Assembly (NCBI RefSeq): GCF_900240995.1
Contig: NZ_LT965958.1
Span: 158,758-222,757, forward strand
From: Bacillus sp. Marseille-P3661
Lineage (GTDB): Bacteria > Bacillota > Bacilli > Bacillales > Bacillaceae_J
Length of the DNA: 64,000 nucleotides
Direction of reading: 5' to 3'
The notes beneath the pieces were generated by a model. The model was not told the DNA's origin. It ran no database searches and was given only the letters and a program-made list of their open reading frames with translations. Made by a program: the position numbers and the translations under genes. This document shows, in pieces, positions 36,695 to 45,666 of this stretch. Every line of letters begins with the position of its first letter. The stretch's first letter is position 1.

Positions 36695-38191
36695 ATGATA
36701 ATTATTAAAAAGAGTTGGAAGTGGAATAAATTGAACGTTAATCATAAAGGAATATATATTCTGGTAATTACCGTTTTAGTGGCCTTGTTACCACCTTTCT
36801 TGAATTCAGATGCATATGAATCAGAGCAAATTCTCTCTGCAGAGATTAATCGACTACTACAGGAAGACCCGATATTAAAAGGAGCACTTGCAGGAATAAG
36901 CATACGTTCTGCTAGTACTGGGGATATCCTCTATGAACACAACGGTGACATAAGGATGAGGCCGGCTTCAAATATGAAACTTTTTACTGCAACAGCAGCC
37001 TTATCGGTTTTAGGAGAAACGCACCAATTTAAGACTGAAATCAGAACAAAAGGAACGAAAGAGGGAAATAGACTAAAGGGAAATCTATATTTAAAAGGGT
37101 TCGGGGATGCAACTCTTTTAAGAGAAGACCTTACTACCATGGCAATCGATATTGCAAAATCCGGTATCGAAGTCATTGTAGGGGACCTTATTGTTGATGA
37201 CAGCTGGTACGACGATGTTCGTTTATCGCCTGATTTAGTTTGGAGTGATGAATCTTATTATTATGGAGCACAAATATCTGCACTTACAGTTTCTCCAAAT
37301 AAAGAATTTGATGCTGGAACGATCCTAATGGAGATGTCTCCAGGTTCGAAAATAGGGGCGCCAGCAAAAATTCAAATATCCCACAAAACAAACTATGTGA
37401 ATATCATCAATCAGACCGTGACATTATCTCATGATGGAGAAGCAGATCTCATCATTGATAGAAAACATGGCTCTAATACTATTATCGTGAAGGGTTTCCT
37501 TCCAATGGGAGCACCTGTTAAAAAAGAATGGATAGCTGTTTGGGAACCGACTCAATTTGTTATGGATCTTTTCAAGCAAGAATTAGCGAAACAAGGGATT
37601 CATATTTTAGGAGCTGCAAAGCTTGGTGAAACACCTAAAGGCACTAGTCTTCTTACAAGTCATCAATCAATGCCGTTAAGTGAATTTCTTATACCATTTA
37701 TGAAACTTAGTAATAATATTCACGCTGAAGTCCTTGTGAAGGAAATGGGAAAATTGAGAAAAGGAGAAGGCAGTTGGGAAAAAGGATTGGAAGTAGTAAA
37801 GGAAGAGCTACCCAAATTTGGTGTAAATCTAGACTCATTCGTAATTAGAGACGGTTCTGGTATTTCTCATGTAAACTTAATTCCTGCAAATGAAATATCG
37901 AAACTATTGTTTCATATCCAAAAGGAAAAATGGTTCCCGGCATTCGTAAAATCGTTGCCAGTTGCTGGTAATAGTGAGAAAATGGTAGGTGGGAGCTTGA
38001 GAAAAAGAATGAAATCTTTAAATGTAAAAGCAAAAACAGGCACGCTTACAACTGTTACCTCCTTATCCGGATACGTGGCAACGAAAAAAGGAGAAACCCT
38101 TATTTTTTCCATTCTTTTAAATAATTTGCTTGATGAAGACAAAGGAAAAGTCGTAGAGGACAGGATCGTTGAAATATTGGCAAATTATTAG
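36695..38191 (+). CDS. D-alanyl-D-alanine carboxypeptidase/endopeptidase (PBP4, S13 family)
   Basis: A class C low-molecular-weight penicillin-binding protein of 498 residues. An N-terminal membrane helix or signal (YILVITVLVALLPPFL) leads to the peptidase with SxxK motif SNMK (serine about residue 92), the SxN motif KLSNNIHAEV near residue 340, and the KTG motif KAKTGTLTTV near 447. The large insertion between the first two motifs is typical of DacB/DacC. It acts outside the membrane, trimming peptidoglycan stem peptides. In B. subtilis the relative DacC belongs to stationary phase; regulation here cannot be read. A terminator follows. Confidence 0.92.
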   Translation: MIIIKKSWKWNKLNVNHKGIYILVITVLVALLPPFLNSDAYESEQILSAEINRLLQEDPILKGALAGISIRSASTGDILYEHNGDIRMRPASNMKLFTATAALSVLGETHQFKTEIRTKGTKEGNRLKGNLYLKGFGDATLLREDLTTMAIDIAKSGIEVIVGDLIVDDSWYDDVRLSPDLVWSDESYYYGAQISALTVSPNKEFDAGTILMEMSPGSKIGAPAKIQISHKTNYVNIINQTVTLSHDGEADLIIDRKHGSNTIIVKGFLPMGAPVKKEWIAVWEPTQFVMDLFKQELAKQGIHILGAAKLGETPKGTSLLTSHQSMPLSEFLIPFMKLSNNIHAEVLVKEMGKLRKGEGSWEKGLEVVKEELPKFGVNLDSFVIRDGSGISHVNLIPANEISKLLFHIQKEKWFPAFVKSLPVAGNSEKMVGGSLRKRMKSLNVKAKTGTLTTVTSLSGYVATKKGETLIFSILLNNLLDEDKGKVVEDRIVEILANY

Positions 38192-38200
38192 AGTAGGTGT

Positions 38201-38231
38201 AAGAGCTGTAAGTAAAAATGCAGCTCTTTTT
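38201..38231 (+). terminator. Terminator after the carboxypeptidase gene
   Basis: AAGAGCTG ... CAGCTCTTTTT, 8-bp stem with a T tail. Confidence 0.85.
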
Positions 38232-38323
38232 CATGGTCATTTTCCTGAACATGGTAGAATGATTTTTAACTGATTTTTCTTATGTGCTAAACGTTAACTT
38301 TTTATGTACAAGGAGGCGAAAAG

Positions 38324-38749
38324 ATCATAAAAATACTATTAAAAACTTTGGTTTATGTAAGCGAATGGGTTTTATTCTTTTATGTTTTTACCTTTATTTT
38401 AGTTTTCAATATGATTTATATTGCCAACATGGTTTTGATTGATATGCCTAGGGAAGAACCGATAACCATAATTACATCTTTAAGTAAGACATTGCTTATC
38501 ATCATTGGTATAGGCATTGTCTGTTTCTTTTATATTAAGTATTTAATAGGGAACAGCGCATATAAAAAATTCAAAGAAGTTATTTGGGGAGTACTATTTG
38601 GGTTAAACGCCTTAAGTTCTATTGTTACGTTGTATGTGAGTGATAAATTTGGTTTTTCAAAGGATGAAAGAATTGTACTGATAGTGGCAATTATAATTAG
38701 TGTGATATTAACAATTCAGGTAATACAAAAATTTCGTAGAATAGAATAA
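38324..38749 (+). CDS. Small membrane protein with a non-standard start
   Basis: An unrecognised membrane protein of about 141 residues with four predicted helices (WVLFFYVFTFILVFNMIYIA, LLIIIGIGIVCFFYIKYLI, VIWGVLFGLNALSSIVTLYV, IVLIVAIIISVILTIQVI). A perfect AAGGAGGCG site at 38310-38318 is followed at normal spacing by ATC ATA AAA rather than ATG. The only conventional start in frame is TTG 38348, far from that site. Either an ATC or ATA start is used, or the start codon has mutated. Followed by its own terminator. Confidence 0.6.
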   Translation: MIKILLKTLVYVSEWVLFFYVFTFILVFNMIYIANMVLIDMPREEPITIITSLSKTLLIIIGIGIVCFFYIKYLIGNSAYKKFKEVIWGVLFGLNALSSIVTLYVSDKFGFSKDERIVLIVAIIISVILTIQVIQKFRRIE

Positions 38750-38774
38750 ATTTAATGATTACATTTTAAGTTAT

Positions 38775-38803
38775 AAAGCATTTCTTTTCGGAATGCTTTT
38801 TAT
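38775..38803 (+). terminator. Terminator after the small membrane protein gene
   Basis: AAAGCATT ... AATGCTTTTT, 8-bp stem with a T tail. Confidence 0.75.
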
Positions 38804-38860
38804 CTTTGTATAAAAAACTAATTTTCTATACAATAAAAATATAACAATATTAAATAAAAA

Positions 38861-38879
38861 TTTATTGTAAAACAATAAA
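38861..38879. promoter_or_regulatory. Candidate operator for the YozG-like regulator
   Basis: TTTATTG-TAAAA-CAATAAA is a perfect 7-bp inverted repeat about 50 bp before the yoaS-like start. A further half-site CAATAAA lies at about 38902 and another at 38831. The 73-residue HTH protein of the same operon is the obvious candidate ligand; this is inference. Confidence 0.5.
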
Positions 38880-38926
38880 TCGTGTGTTAAATTCAAATTG
38901 ACAATAAATAAGTGAGGTGTTTTTTT

Positions 38927-39418
38927 ATGAACAGAGGTTCAACATTATTTTTAAAGATTGCTGTTTTTATTATCGGAATTCCAGTTCTTGCTTTGTGCAT
39001 ATTTTTGTTGCCGCAAATAGCTACTGTAGCGATTGAAGAAGCAAAAAAAGGTTCAGAGTTGGCTTATATGGTATTTGCCATTTTAATTGTTATGTATGTA
39101 TCGACCATACCGTTTTACTTAGCATTGTATCAAGCATTAAGCCTTTTAAGTTATATTGACAAAAACCAAGCTTTCTCAGAATTATCTGTAAGAGCTCTAA
39201 AGAAAATAAAAAACTGTGCGATCACAATCAGTGGCTTGTATGTAGTAGTCCTACCATTTATTTTTATCATAGCTGAGTGGGATGACGCACCTGGTCTCGC
39301 ATTGATCGGAATGGTCATTATAGGTGCTTCTTTGGTAATCGCAGTGTTCGCTGCTGTTCTTCAAAGACTTTTACAAGAAGCGATTGATATAAAATCGGAA
39401 AATGACTTAATAGTCTGA
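38927..39418 (+). CDS. yoaS: DUF2975 membrane protein, YoaS-like
   Basis: A 163-residue membrane protein with four helices (LFLKIAVFIIGIPVLALCIFL, ELAYMVFAILIVMYVSTIPFYLALY, ISGLYVVVLPFIFIIAE, LIGMVIIGASLVIAVFAAVLQRLL) and the family segment LSYIDKNQAFSELSVRALKKIKN of DUF2975. ATG 38927 is preferred because AAGTGAGGTG lies upstream. It is followed ten bases later by a Cro-type regulator, the same pairing as yoaS-yozG of B. subtilis. Confidence 0.85.
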   Translation: MNRGSTLFLKIAVFIIGIPVLALCIFLLPQIATVAIEEAKKGSELAYMVFAILIVMYVSTIPFYLALYQALSLLSYIDKNQAFSELSVRALKKIKNCAITISGLYVVVLPFIFIIAEWDDAPGLALIGMVIIGASLVIAVFAAVLQRLLQEAIDIKSENDLIV

Positions 39419-39428
39419 GGTGATAACA

Positions 39429-39650
39429 ATGGCAATTATTATTAATATTGATGTCATGCTTGCTAAAAGGAAAATGAGCGTAACAGAACTTTCGGAAAGA
39501 GTTGGAATCACAATGGCTAACCTTTCTATATTGAAAAATGGAAAGGCAAAAGCGATTCGAATTACAACTTTAGAGGCAATTTGTAAAGCTTTAGAGTGTC
39601 AGCCTGGAGATATTTTAGAATACAAAAGTGATGAAGACACTCATAAATAA
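39429..39650 (+). CDS. yozG: Small XRE/Cro-type regulator, YozG-like
   Basis: A 73-residue single-domain helix-turn-helix protein: MAIIINIDVMLAKRKMSVTEL, recognition region VGITMANLSILKNGKAKAIRI, then LEAICKALECQPGDILEY. It is the YozG/YgzD type that accompanies DUF2975 membrane proteins. ATG 39429 follows GAGGTGAT within ten bases of the yoaS-like stop. The membrane partner may sequester or modulate it; this is inferred from the conserved pairing. Confidence 0.9.
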   Translation: MAIIINIDVMLAKRKMSVTELSERVGITMANLSILKNGKAKAIRITTLEAICKALECQPGDILEYKSDEDTHK

Positions 39651-39676
39651 TAGACAAGCAATTTCACAAGGCGGGG

Positions 39677-39705
39677 GCGAGTGCTAAACAAGCACTCGCT
39701 TTTTG
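39677..39705 (+). terminator. Terminator of the yoaS-yozG operon
   Basis: GCGAGTGCT-AAACA-AGCACTCGC followed by five T residues. Confidence 0.9.
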
Positions 39706-39792
39706 TATGAAAGGAATATAAATAACTAATTTATAATAGTAGTAATATGGACGTTTTGTATTGTAAACTACTTAAAAAAGGAGTAGAACATT

Positions 39793-40566
39793 ATGGAGTC
39801 TAGAACGGGAAACCTTATTATTAGGAAATTAACGACAACTTTCGTTGCGACAACTATTTTTTCGCTAGTATTAGTTTTTTTTAGTATTATAGATGGTTTT
39901 GAATTGCCTTATAACAAAGGAAATCAATTCATCGGGTGGTTCTTCATATATCTAATGTATATTGGCGTAATTATCCTAATCTACGGAAATTTAGTTTCAA
40001 CACTGATAGAGTATATGCAAAGAAAGTGGTTCCGCCAATATGATTGGCTATATGTATTCATTCTTGGCGTTTTTGGATTAGCGAACGGACTACTTTTTCC
40101 ATCAGTGACATTTGCCCTGCTCGGAATGGTGGCTGCAATCCTATATGCCATCATTGATAAATGGCTATATCGAAGACATTTATCAAGCAAAAATATAAAA
40201 ATGTTTTTTCTAATACCAATAGCATGTGTCGTACTATGTTGGGGCTATTTTCAATTAACTTCTCCGCCAATGCCGCCATTTACAAAAGAAGATGCTGTAC
40301 ACTTTGCAACTTCTGGGCAAGGTACAGTTATAGAGCACTTTCCTAAGGAAATTGGTATATGGGAAGGTACTATTGAAGGGTATGAAGTTAAAAGAGAAAC
40401 GAATGTAAAAGAAATCGAAGATGAAATTTATATTGTTTCATTTACAGAGAATTGGAAAAAAGGTACTGAAAGGGGTACTTGGGAATTATCCTATAAAATT
40501 GAAAGAGGAAGTTTAACGGCTAATGGCGAAAAAGGCAGTATACCACCGTATTATAAAGGGGATTAA
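39793..40566 (+). CDS. Membrane protein with cytoplasmic or extracellular C-terminal domain, unknown
   Basis: Not recognised. The 257-residue protein has five hydrophobic segments in the first 160 residues (for example TFVATTIFSLVLVFFSII, IGWFFIYLMYIGVIILIYG, WLYVFILGVFGLANGLLF, MFFLIPIACVVLCWGYFQL) and then about 90 soluble residues (TKEDAVHFATSGQGTVIEHF ... EIYIVSFTENWKKGTERGTWELSYKI) that resemble a PepSY- or DUF-type beta domain. The ATG follows an AAAAAGGAGT site. No terminator directly follows; the next gene is 184 bp away. Confidence 0.7.
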   Translation: MESRTGNLIIRKLTTTFVATTIFSLVLVFFSIIDGFELPYNKGNQFIGWFFIYLMYIGVIILIYGNLVSTLIEYMQRKWFRQYDWLYVFILGVFGLANGLLFPSVTFALLGMVAAILYAIIDKWLYRRHLSSKNIKMFFLIPIACVVLCWGYFQLTSPPMPPFTKEDAVHFATSGQGTVIEHFPKEIGIWEGTIEGYEVKRETNVKEIEDEIYIVSFTENWKKGTERGTWELSYKIERGSLTANGEKGSIPPYYKGD

Positions 40567-40750
40567 CGAGTGCAAACACAATTCCTTATAGTGTAAGGAG
40601 GTTCTGCTTTAAGCTGGAACGCCATTTTAGTCATAAGGAAACATAATAGGGAAGTATTGAAAAAAGATTAATCCGTCATAAATAAAATTTCTGTCTTTTG
40701 TAAAAATACATTAACTTAAGGTAACACTATGCAAAAAAGGCGGGAAAAAA

Positions 40751-41485
40751 ATGATTAAAAGAGCAATCATAAGCTTTTTTATGCTGTTTGTTTTATTATG
40801 TAATATTGCCGAAGCGGGTGCTAGTGACCAAGTTGTTTTATCACATGCTACTTCGGACGCAGAGTACGATCACATATTTTTAATGGCGGATAAAATAGAA
40901 GGAAATTGGATGGCTCACAAAAACTTTACCGTTCAAGTTGGAATTCCCCCTGAAGAATTGCTCTATCACTTTCCAGATTGGTATAATGATAAATTTACAC
41001 CAGATTTAATTTATGAAGATATAAATGATGACACCTTTAAGGATATCATCGTTGTTTTGATTGCTGGTTCAGGTTCAGGAGTCTCCATGAAGGAGGTTCA
41101 TGTATTAAATCAAATGCATAACCCAAATAGAAACTATGAAGAGGTGCCAGTTGAACCCATTAACGCTGCCGTAAAACGTCTGATAAAGATGGAAAGACAT
41201 GGTGATCAAGTAACCATTTTAACTAAAAAAAAGAAATATGTAGTTGATATTGCAAAATTTAATTATCTGCCTGATACATACTTTACTAGCCCAAGTGTGG
41301 GGTCTGTAGAAGATTATTGGACGGAAAAGGGTACTTTGTATGGATCTACGACTGTTTTTATTACTCCAGCTGGTCAGATTGGACGTTTAAGAATTGAATA
41401 TGATTGGGATGGAACAAAGTATATAGCTAAGACTATTACTTTTGATGAAACAGAGCCATTCACCTATCCAAGTAATAAACGCTAA
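40751..41485 (+). CDS. Secreted protein, unknown
   Basis: A 244-residue exported protein with a signal peptide (MIKRAIISFFMLFVLLCNIA, cut near EAGA). The middle DLIYEDINDDTFKDIIVVLIAGSGSG resembles the calcium-binding-like FG-GAP/VCBS strand seen in secreted Bacillus proteins. The C-terminus, GTLYGSTTVFITPAGQIGRLRIEYDWDG, is beta-rich. SD AAGGCGGG precedes the ATG. No enzyme motif is visible. A strong terminator follows. Confidence 0.7.
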   Translation: MIKRAIISFFMLFVLLCNIAEAGASDQVVLSHATSDAEYDHIFLMADKIEGNWMAHKNFTVQVGIPPEELLYHFPDWYNDKFTPDLIYEDINDDTFKDIIVVLIAGSGSGVSMKEVHVLNQMHNPNRNYEEVPVEPINAAVKRLIKMERHGDQVTILTKKKKYVVDIAKFNYLPDTYFTSPSVGSVEDYWTEKGTLYGSTTVFITPAGQIGRLRIEYDWDGTKYIAKTITFDETEPFTYPSNKR

Positions 41486-41520
41486 CCAACATAATCAAGG
41501 GATCATTAGGGTCATACCAA

Positions 41521-41567
41521 AAAAAGACGACTTAAGAAATTCAGTATTGAACTAAGTCGTCTTTTTT
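41521..41567 (+). terminator. Terminator between secreted protein gene and cwlJ
   Basis: AAAAAGACGACTTA ... TAAGTCGTCTTTTTT; works for the forward gene and, with weaker tail, for the converging cwlJ gene. Confidence 0.9.
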
Positions 41568-41620
41568 GTATTAGTTTTTAAGTATTATTAGTTCCCCTTA
41601 CAATGTGTGGGGATGTTTTT

Positions 41621-42061
41621 TTACCATCTATAAACACCTTCGCATGTATTAGCCTTTGGTTCATAATAACAATGTTCTTTATATTGTCCTGAAATTGGTT
41701 GGTCGTACCATGTAGGTGGACATGGAGCATACGGATTAAAATACCAAAGAGCATACTTAGAAGGATGTTCTCTCCAATAGTCCAAGGTTTGTTTAGCTAA
41801 TCTTTTTTCTACACTTCTTGCTCTGTTATAAAAAACATTTCCTTTTTGTACTGCTTCAAAAGAATAATTTCCCCCTTGGACTTGATAAATCACTTGAGGT
41901 ATTGTTTTTAGGCCTTCAAAATCTAAACAATTAGCTTTTAATCGATTTACAATTACATTACCAACCATAAGCATTCCTATACGCCCTTCACCTTCAGCTT
42001 CAGCTCGCATCATCCTTGCCATTAAAGCAACGTCACTGTCGGTATACTTTACTCTCGGCAC
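41621..42061 (-). CDS. cwlJ: Spore cortex-lytic cell-wall hydrolase CwlJ
   Basis: A 146-residue Hydrolase_2 protein without signal peptide, matching CwlJ, which sits in the spore coat and degrades cortex peptidoglycan in germination. Conserved: LMARMMRAEAEGEGRIGMLMVGNVIVNRL with the catalytic glutamate, IPQVIYQVQGG, WYFNPYAPCPPTWYDQP, and the C-terminal HCYYEPKANTCEGVY. GTG 42061 is chosen because GAGGTG lies about five bases upstream. The usual partner gerQ is not adjacent. Confidence 0.9.
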   Translation of the reverse strand: MPRVKYTDSDVALMARMMRAEAEGEGRIGMLMVGNVIVNRLKANCLDFEGLKTIPQVIYQVQGGNYSFEAVQKGNVFYNRARSVEKRLAKQTLDYWREHPSKYALWYFNPYAPCPPTWYDQPISGQYKEHCYYEPKANTCEGVYRW

Positions 42062-42165
42062 ATTTATCACCTCTAAAAGAAGTGTATGAAAGAAACCAAT
42101 AAAAATGTGGGCTTTATATAATTTCTCTGATTGTAAAAATAAGAAGAAGCGGCAATCTCGATTTT

Positions 42166-42786
42166 CTAGACCTTAGATTCTAAAAGACTTGGATCTTCAT
42201 CTGAAACGCTTTCCTGGATAGGTGCCTTTTTATATCGACCTATAATACTACTAGCGATTGAAATACATAGAATGGATACAAGCGCTTTTTGCCATCCGAC
42301 CATCGTTAGTGCAAATAAAATAATAAGGCTATCGCAGATGAAAATAATTAATCCTCTATTGAAACCAAACTTTTTATCTAGGTAAAGAGCAAGAATATGG
42401 ATACCTCCTAATGAAGAACCATTGTTTAAAACTAAGGTTACTCCGATTCCTATGAGCAATCCGGCCAGTATTGAAACCGCGATCATATTAAGATTAAATG
42501 AAAGTAACCATGTATCTATCCATGAACGGATTAGTGTTATGAAGGTAATAGAAAGAAGGCTGGATATGGTGAACCATTTTCCAAGTTGTTGTAACGATAT
42601 AAAGAAAAAAGGTAAATTTGCGATGAAAAACCAAAATCCCCATGAAAAATGACTCATATTGGAGAGTAACGATGCAATCCCTGCTGTACCTCCGAAGGTT
42701 AGAGACTGTAAAGAAAGAAATTTAAGTCCGAATGTTGTAAGAAGAAGTCCGAGTAAAACGAAGCAAAGTTTCTTAGTAAGACTCAT
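42166..42786 (-). CDS. YitT/YczE-type membrane protein (no DUF2179 domain)
   Basis: A 206-residue integral membrane protein with five to six helices and family motifs LKFLSLQSLTFGGTAGIASLLS, GIGVTLVLNNGSSLGGIHILALYLDKK. It lacks the cytoplasmic DUF2179 domain that ends the 31.9 kb paralogue. A TTGGAGG site lies seven bases before the ATG. The function is unknown. Confidence 0.87.
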   Translation of the reverse strand: MSLTKKLCFVLLGLLLTTFGLKFLSLQSLTFGGTAGIASLLSNMSHFSWGFWFFIANLPFFFISLQQLGKWFTISSLLSITFITLIRSWIDTWLLSFNLNMIAVSILAGLLIGIGVTLVLNNGSSLGGIHILALYLDKKFGFNRGLIIFICDSLIILFALTMVGWQKALVSILCISIASSIIGRYKKAPIQESVSDEDPSLLESKV

Positions 42787-43138
42787 TAATAACCTCCAAT
42801 TATTTAGTTCTTAATTTCAGTAAACATCATAATCATGATGCTTTCAATAGATTAGGAAAATGTTCTACAAGTCCTAAATTTCACCGAATTCTCTCAACTC
42901 TATTAAAATATTAATCTCAAAATGGAGGTAGAGCCTATGAATTACATAACAATTACATATTAGGAAAGGTTTGCTATTTACAGAAAAGGGTGATGGATGC
43001 ACATTGATTTTGGCAATAAATATCAACCGAAACAATGAAAGCCTGTATCGTAATTACCTTTGGAACTAAGGGATACAGGCTTTACATTTCACTGTTACGA
43101 ACAGTACCATCGGTGACGATAGACTATAACATATCTTT
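42787..43138. other. Intergenic region between two reverse-strand genes
   Basis: 352 bases. They contain the terminator at 43038-43083 and an unused GGAGG followed by an 8-codon frame near 42924. I see no gene. Confidence 0.5.
43038..43083 (-). terminator. Hairpin downstream of the SpoIID-like gene
   Basis: AAAGCCTGTATC ... GATACAGGCTTT, a 12-bp stem, 56 bp past the reverse-strand stop; the T tail is short. Confidence 0.65.
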
Positions 43139-44932
43139 TTAATAGCGCTGTTTAATGACTACTTTTCGCTTGACAAACACAGTCCTTTCAACAGGGTCCC
43201 AAACCACATTCCCATTCAGTTGCTCTATAACAAATCGTATCGGAACAAATGTAGTTCCATTGACGATTTCGGGCGCCACATCCATTTGCACCAATTTTCC
43301 ATTCACCGTTAAGTCCTTACTTCTATCTTTTAATACCAATAAGCGATTTTGATCCGTTATAGTAATGGTCCTCCTTAAAGGATCCCAGTGAACATTTGCT
43401 CCTAATTGTTCGCTTATAAAACGCAGCGGAATTAATGTTCTGTTATTTTTTATAAATGGCGCTTCAAGCAAAGAAAATGTAGTACCATTAACGACAGCTA
43501 GTTTGTTGCCTATATTTAATAGAACTTCTTGTGTAGTTTCCACCGGCTCTAAGTTGGATTCACTAGAATTTTCTAGTGATGTTAATGTTGTGCCGGGATA
43601 ATAATGCAATAATATATCTTGGTAACTTTTTCCCTTATCTGCCATCTGCTTAGCTCCCCATTGACTCATACCTGCACCATGGCCAAACCCACGCCCGGAA
43701 ATAACATACGATTTGCCGTTGTAGTCGACACTGTCAATAAGATAACTTTTAATCAAACTAAGACCTAGCATCGATCGTATTCGTTGTGCGGTTGTATTTT
43801 CTAGTTTCACTTCATGAATTTGAAGTGAATTATCTTTGTTTCTAATAAATTCGTTTGTTATTGTATGCCGCAGGGCAAACTGTAGCGTTATATCTCCTTT
43901 TTGAACACGTTTTCCCGTTGTTCGTTGTTCTGCAAAGGAAAGAGCAGGAATTGCTATAAGTTTGATTTCACTGTTTGGATAACCATTTTTTTGCAACCAA
44001 TTTTTAATATTGTTTGCTATATCTGGATTCCTCTCTTTGACATCGTTCCACCATTGCTCAGGGTTATGTAAATCGAATCCTGTTATATCGATTTGGGTTT
44101 GATCTACTGAAAAACTCCAAGGCGAGACAGGATCGTAGGGGTCCACCTTAACTGGTAAATATGGTAATGCGTTCCCTCCCCAAACATTTTCATTAGTCTC
44201 TGTAATTCCGCCATTTGAAGATGAAAAAACAGTTAATACCAAATCACCGTTATATTTTAAAATTTGACCATTTGTTTCATTTACGGCTCTTGTAGCATTT
44301 GGATGCCATGCATAACCTGAGTACACTTGGTAATTTGTACTGTCGTCTATTATTTTACCTTGGTGTGATAAGGCAAAAGTACGTGCTGCTACTGTTTGAG
44401 CTTTTAGAGCATCAAGGTCCCATGAAGCAGGCATCTCATGGGGGATGACTCCTTTTAAGTAATCTTCAATAGGCAATGTATTAATCGGACGAATAGAGGT
44501 ACCTTCTGCAATGAATTGGATCACCCCTAAATAAGGCATATTATTAATAGAAATTTTTGTTTCATAGTTATATTCAATTGGTCTAAGTACTAATGATGTT
44601 CCTTCATCAAGGAGGAATTTATTTTCATATAATGCTAATTGTCCATTATTTAGTTGGATTTTATATTCATTGTTTTCATTCAGAACTCTTTCATTTAGTT
44701 GGTATTGCCCCGTAATAGTAAATATTAGTTCTTTTACATTTCCTAGATAATTCAATAATTTTACATTAATTAATGGGTAACTCGGGCTGAAAGTCCCGTT
44801 ATTTATGTTTAAAAAGGGAGCAGTGGGGTTTTCCTCGAATTGATTTTCGATAAACTTTGGATAGATGACAACGATTAATAAAGTAAGGGTTATTAAACCC
44901 AATATGGATATAATGTGAAGACGTTTGATCAT
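43139..44932 (-). CDS. SpoIID/LytB-domain protein with C-terminal copper-amine-oxidase-like domain
   Basis: A 597-residue exported protein with an N-terminal membrane anchor (HIISILGLITLTLLIVVIYP). A SpoIID/LytB domain (about residues 130-430) contains NTLPIEDYLKGVIPHEMPASWDLDALKAQTVAARTFAL, YSGYAWHPNATRAVNETNGQIL, SSNGGITETNENVWGG and the C-terminal GRGFGHGAGMSQWGAKQMADKGKSYQDIL. The last about 110 residues form a copper amine oxidase N-like domain (INNRTLIPLRFISEQLGANVHWDP, repeated as VNGTTFVPIRFVIEQLNG). SpoIID is a peptidoglycan lytic transglycosylase and LytB an amidase enhancer; which activity applies cannot be decided. ATG follows GAGGTGAG. Confidence 0.9.
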   Translation of the reverse strand: MIKRLHIISILGLITLTLLIVVIYPKFIENQFEENPTAPFLNINNGTFSPSYPLINVKLLNYLGNVKELIFTITGQYQLNERVLNENNEYKIQLNNGQLALYENKFLLDEGTSLVLRPIEYNYETKISINNMPYLGVIQFIAEGTSIRPINTLPIEDYLKGVIPHEMPASWDLDALKAQTVAARTFALSHQGKIIDDSTNYQVYSGYAWHPNATRAVNETNGQILKYNGDLVLTVFSSSNGGITETNENVWGGNALPYLPVKVDPYDPVSPWSFSVDQTQIDITGFDLHNPEQWWNDVKERNPDIANNIKNWLQKNGYPNSEIKLIAIPALSFAEQRTTGKRVQKGDITLQFALRHTITNEFIRNKDNSLQIHEVKLENTTAQRIRSMLGLSLIKSYLIDSVDYNGKSYVISGRGFGHGAGMSQWGAKQMADKGKSYQDILLHYYPGTTLTSLENSSESNLEPVETTQEVLLNIGNKLAVVNGTTFSLLEAPFIKNNRTLIPLRFISEQLGANVHWDPLRRTITITDQNRLLVLKDRSKDLTVNGKLVQMDVAPEIVNGTTFVPIRFVIEQLNGNVVWDPVERTVFVKRKVVIKQRY

Positions 44933-45079
44933 TACTCACCTCAATTGTAAAATTGTGATTCGTATCTATAATTTGTACAAAAGTCTTACTTTTATTTTGT
45001 TTTTTCAAAAATGCAAGGTGATTATCTGTGAAAAAATGAATAAATACTAAAATGGAAATTATTGAATGGAATTGATGAT

Positions 45080-45244
45080 ATGGAACAAACCGTAGATGCT
45101 CTAGATAAAATGATTTCAGTTAATAACCTAATTAATGAAATGAAGAGAGAAGATTTTGATACAGATGAGCTTAAAACAAAAGATGCGATCGCAGTTTGTA
45201 AAATGAAGTTATTTGGAGAATATCTCCTGAAAAAATGTTGGTAG
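45080..45244 (+). CDS. Possible small protein, about 54 residues
   Basis: The frame reads MEQTVDALDKMISVNNLINEMKREDFDTDELKTKDAIAVCKMKLFGEY in part, a plausible helical acidic protein with good codon usage. Upstream GGAATTGATGAT is a weak ribosome site, and an ATG at 45062 is an alternative. No family is recognised. The surrounding bases 44933-45079 and 45245-45666 contain no other gene I can support. Confidence 0.35.
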   Translation: MEQTVDALDKMISVNNLINEMKREDFDTDELKTKDAIAVCKMKLFGEYLLKKCW

Positions 45245-45666
45245 GCGTTGTGATTAAATTTTCTTGTAATTTATGTTAGGGTTAAATTATAGAGACGTTG
45301 GGTTTATGATATTGTTACTCATTTTAAATTTAGATCAAGCATCAGACAAACAAGTAATCTTAATCTTAATAAAGAGTAAAGTTAATGTAGCTAATTACTT
45401 CTTTTTAAAAAATGGCTCAGCTTTAATACTTTTTTCACACTTTGGATATTCGGAGAATTATGGATATTAGTACAAGGCTAAAGAAAATGTTCCAAATCAA
45501 CTAGAGGTAAAAAATCGGATCGGATTAAGGTTTCTTTTTCAGTTAACAGGAATACGAATTTAAAATAGAAACATAAATATAAAAACTTATAAACTACGAA
45601 TTTCGTGTTGTTTCAAAAATTGGGATTGTGAGCTTGAAATTCATTTAAGAGACTGGAGTTGATAGT

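Noticed and set aside
45273-45470. 65-residue ORF
   Set aside because: No ribosome site and composition typical of translated AT-rich intergenic DNA.
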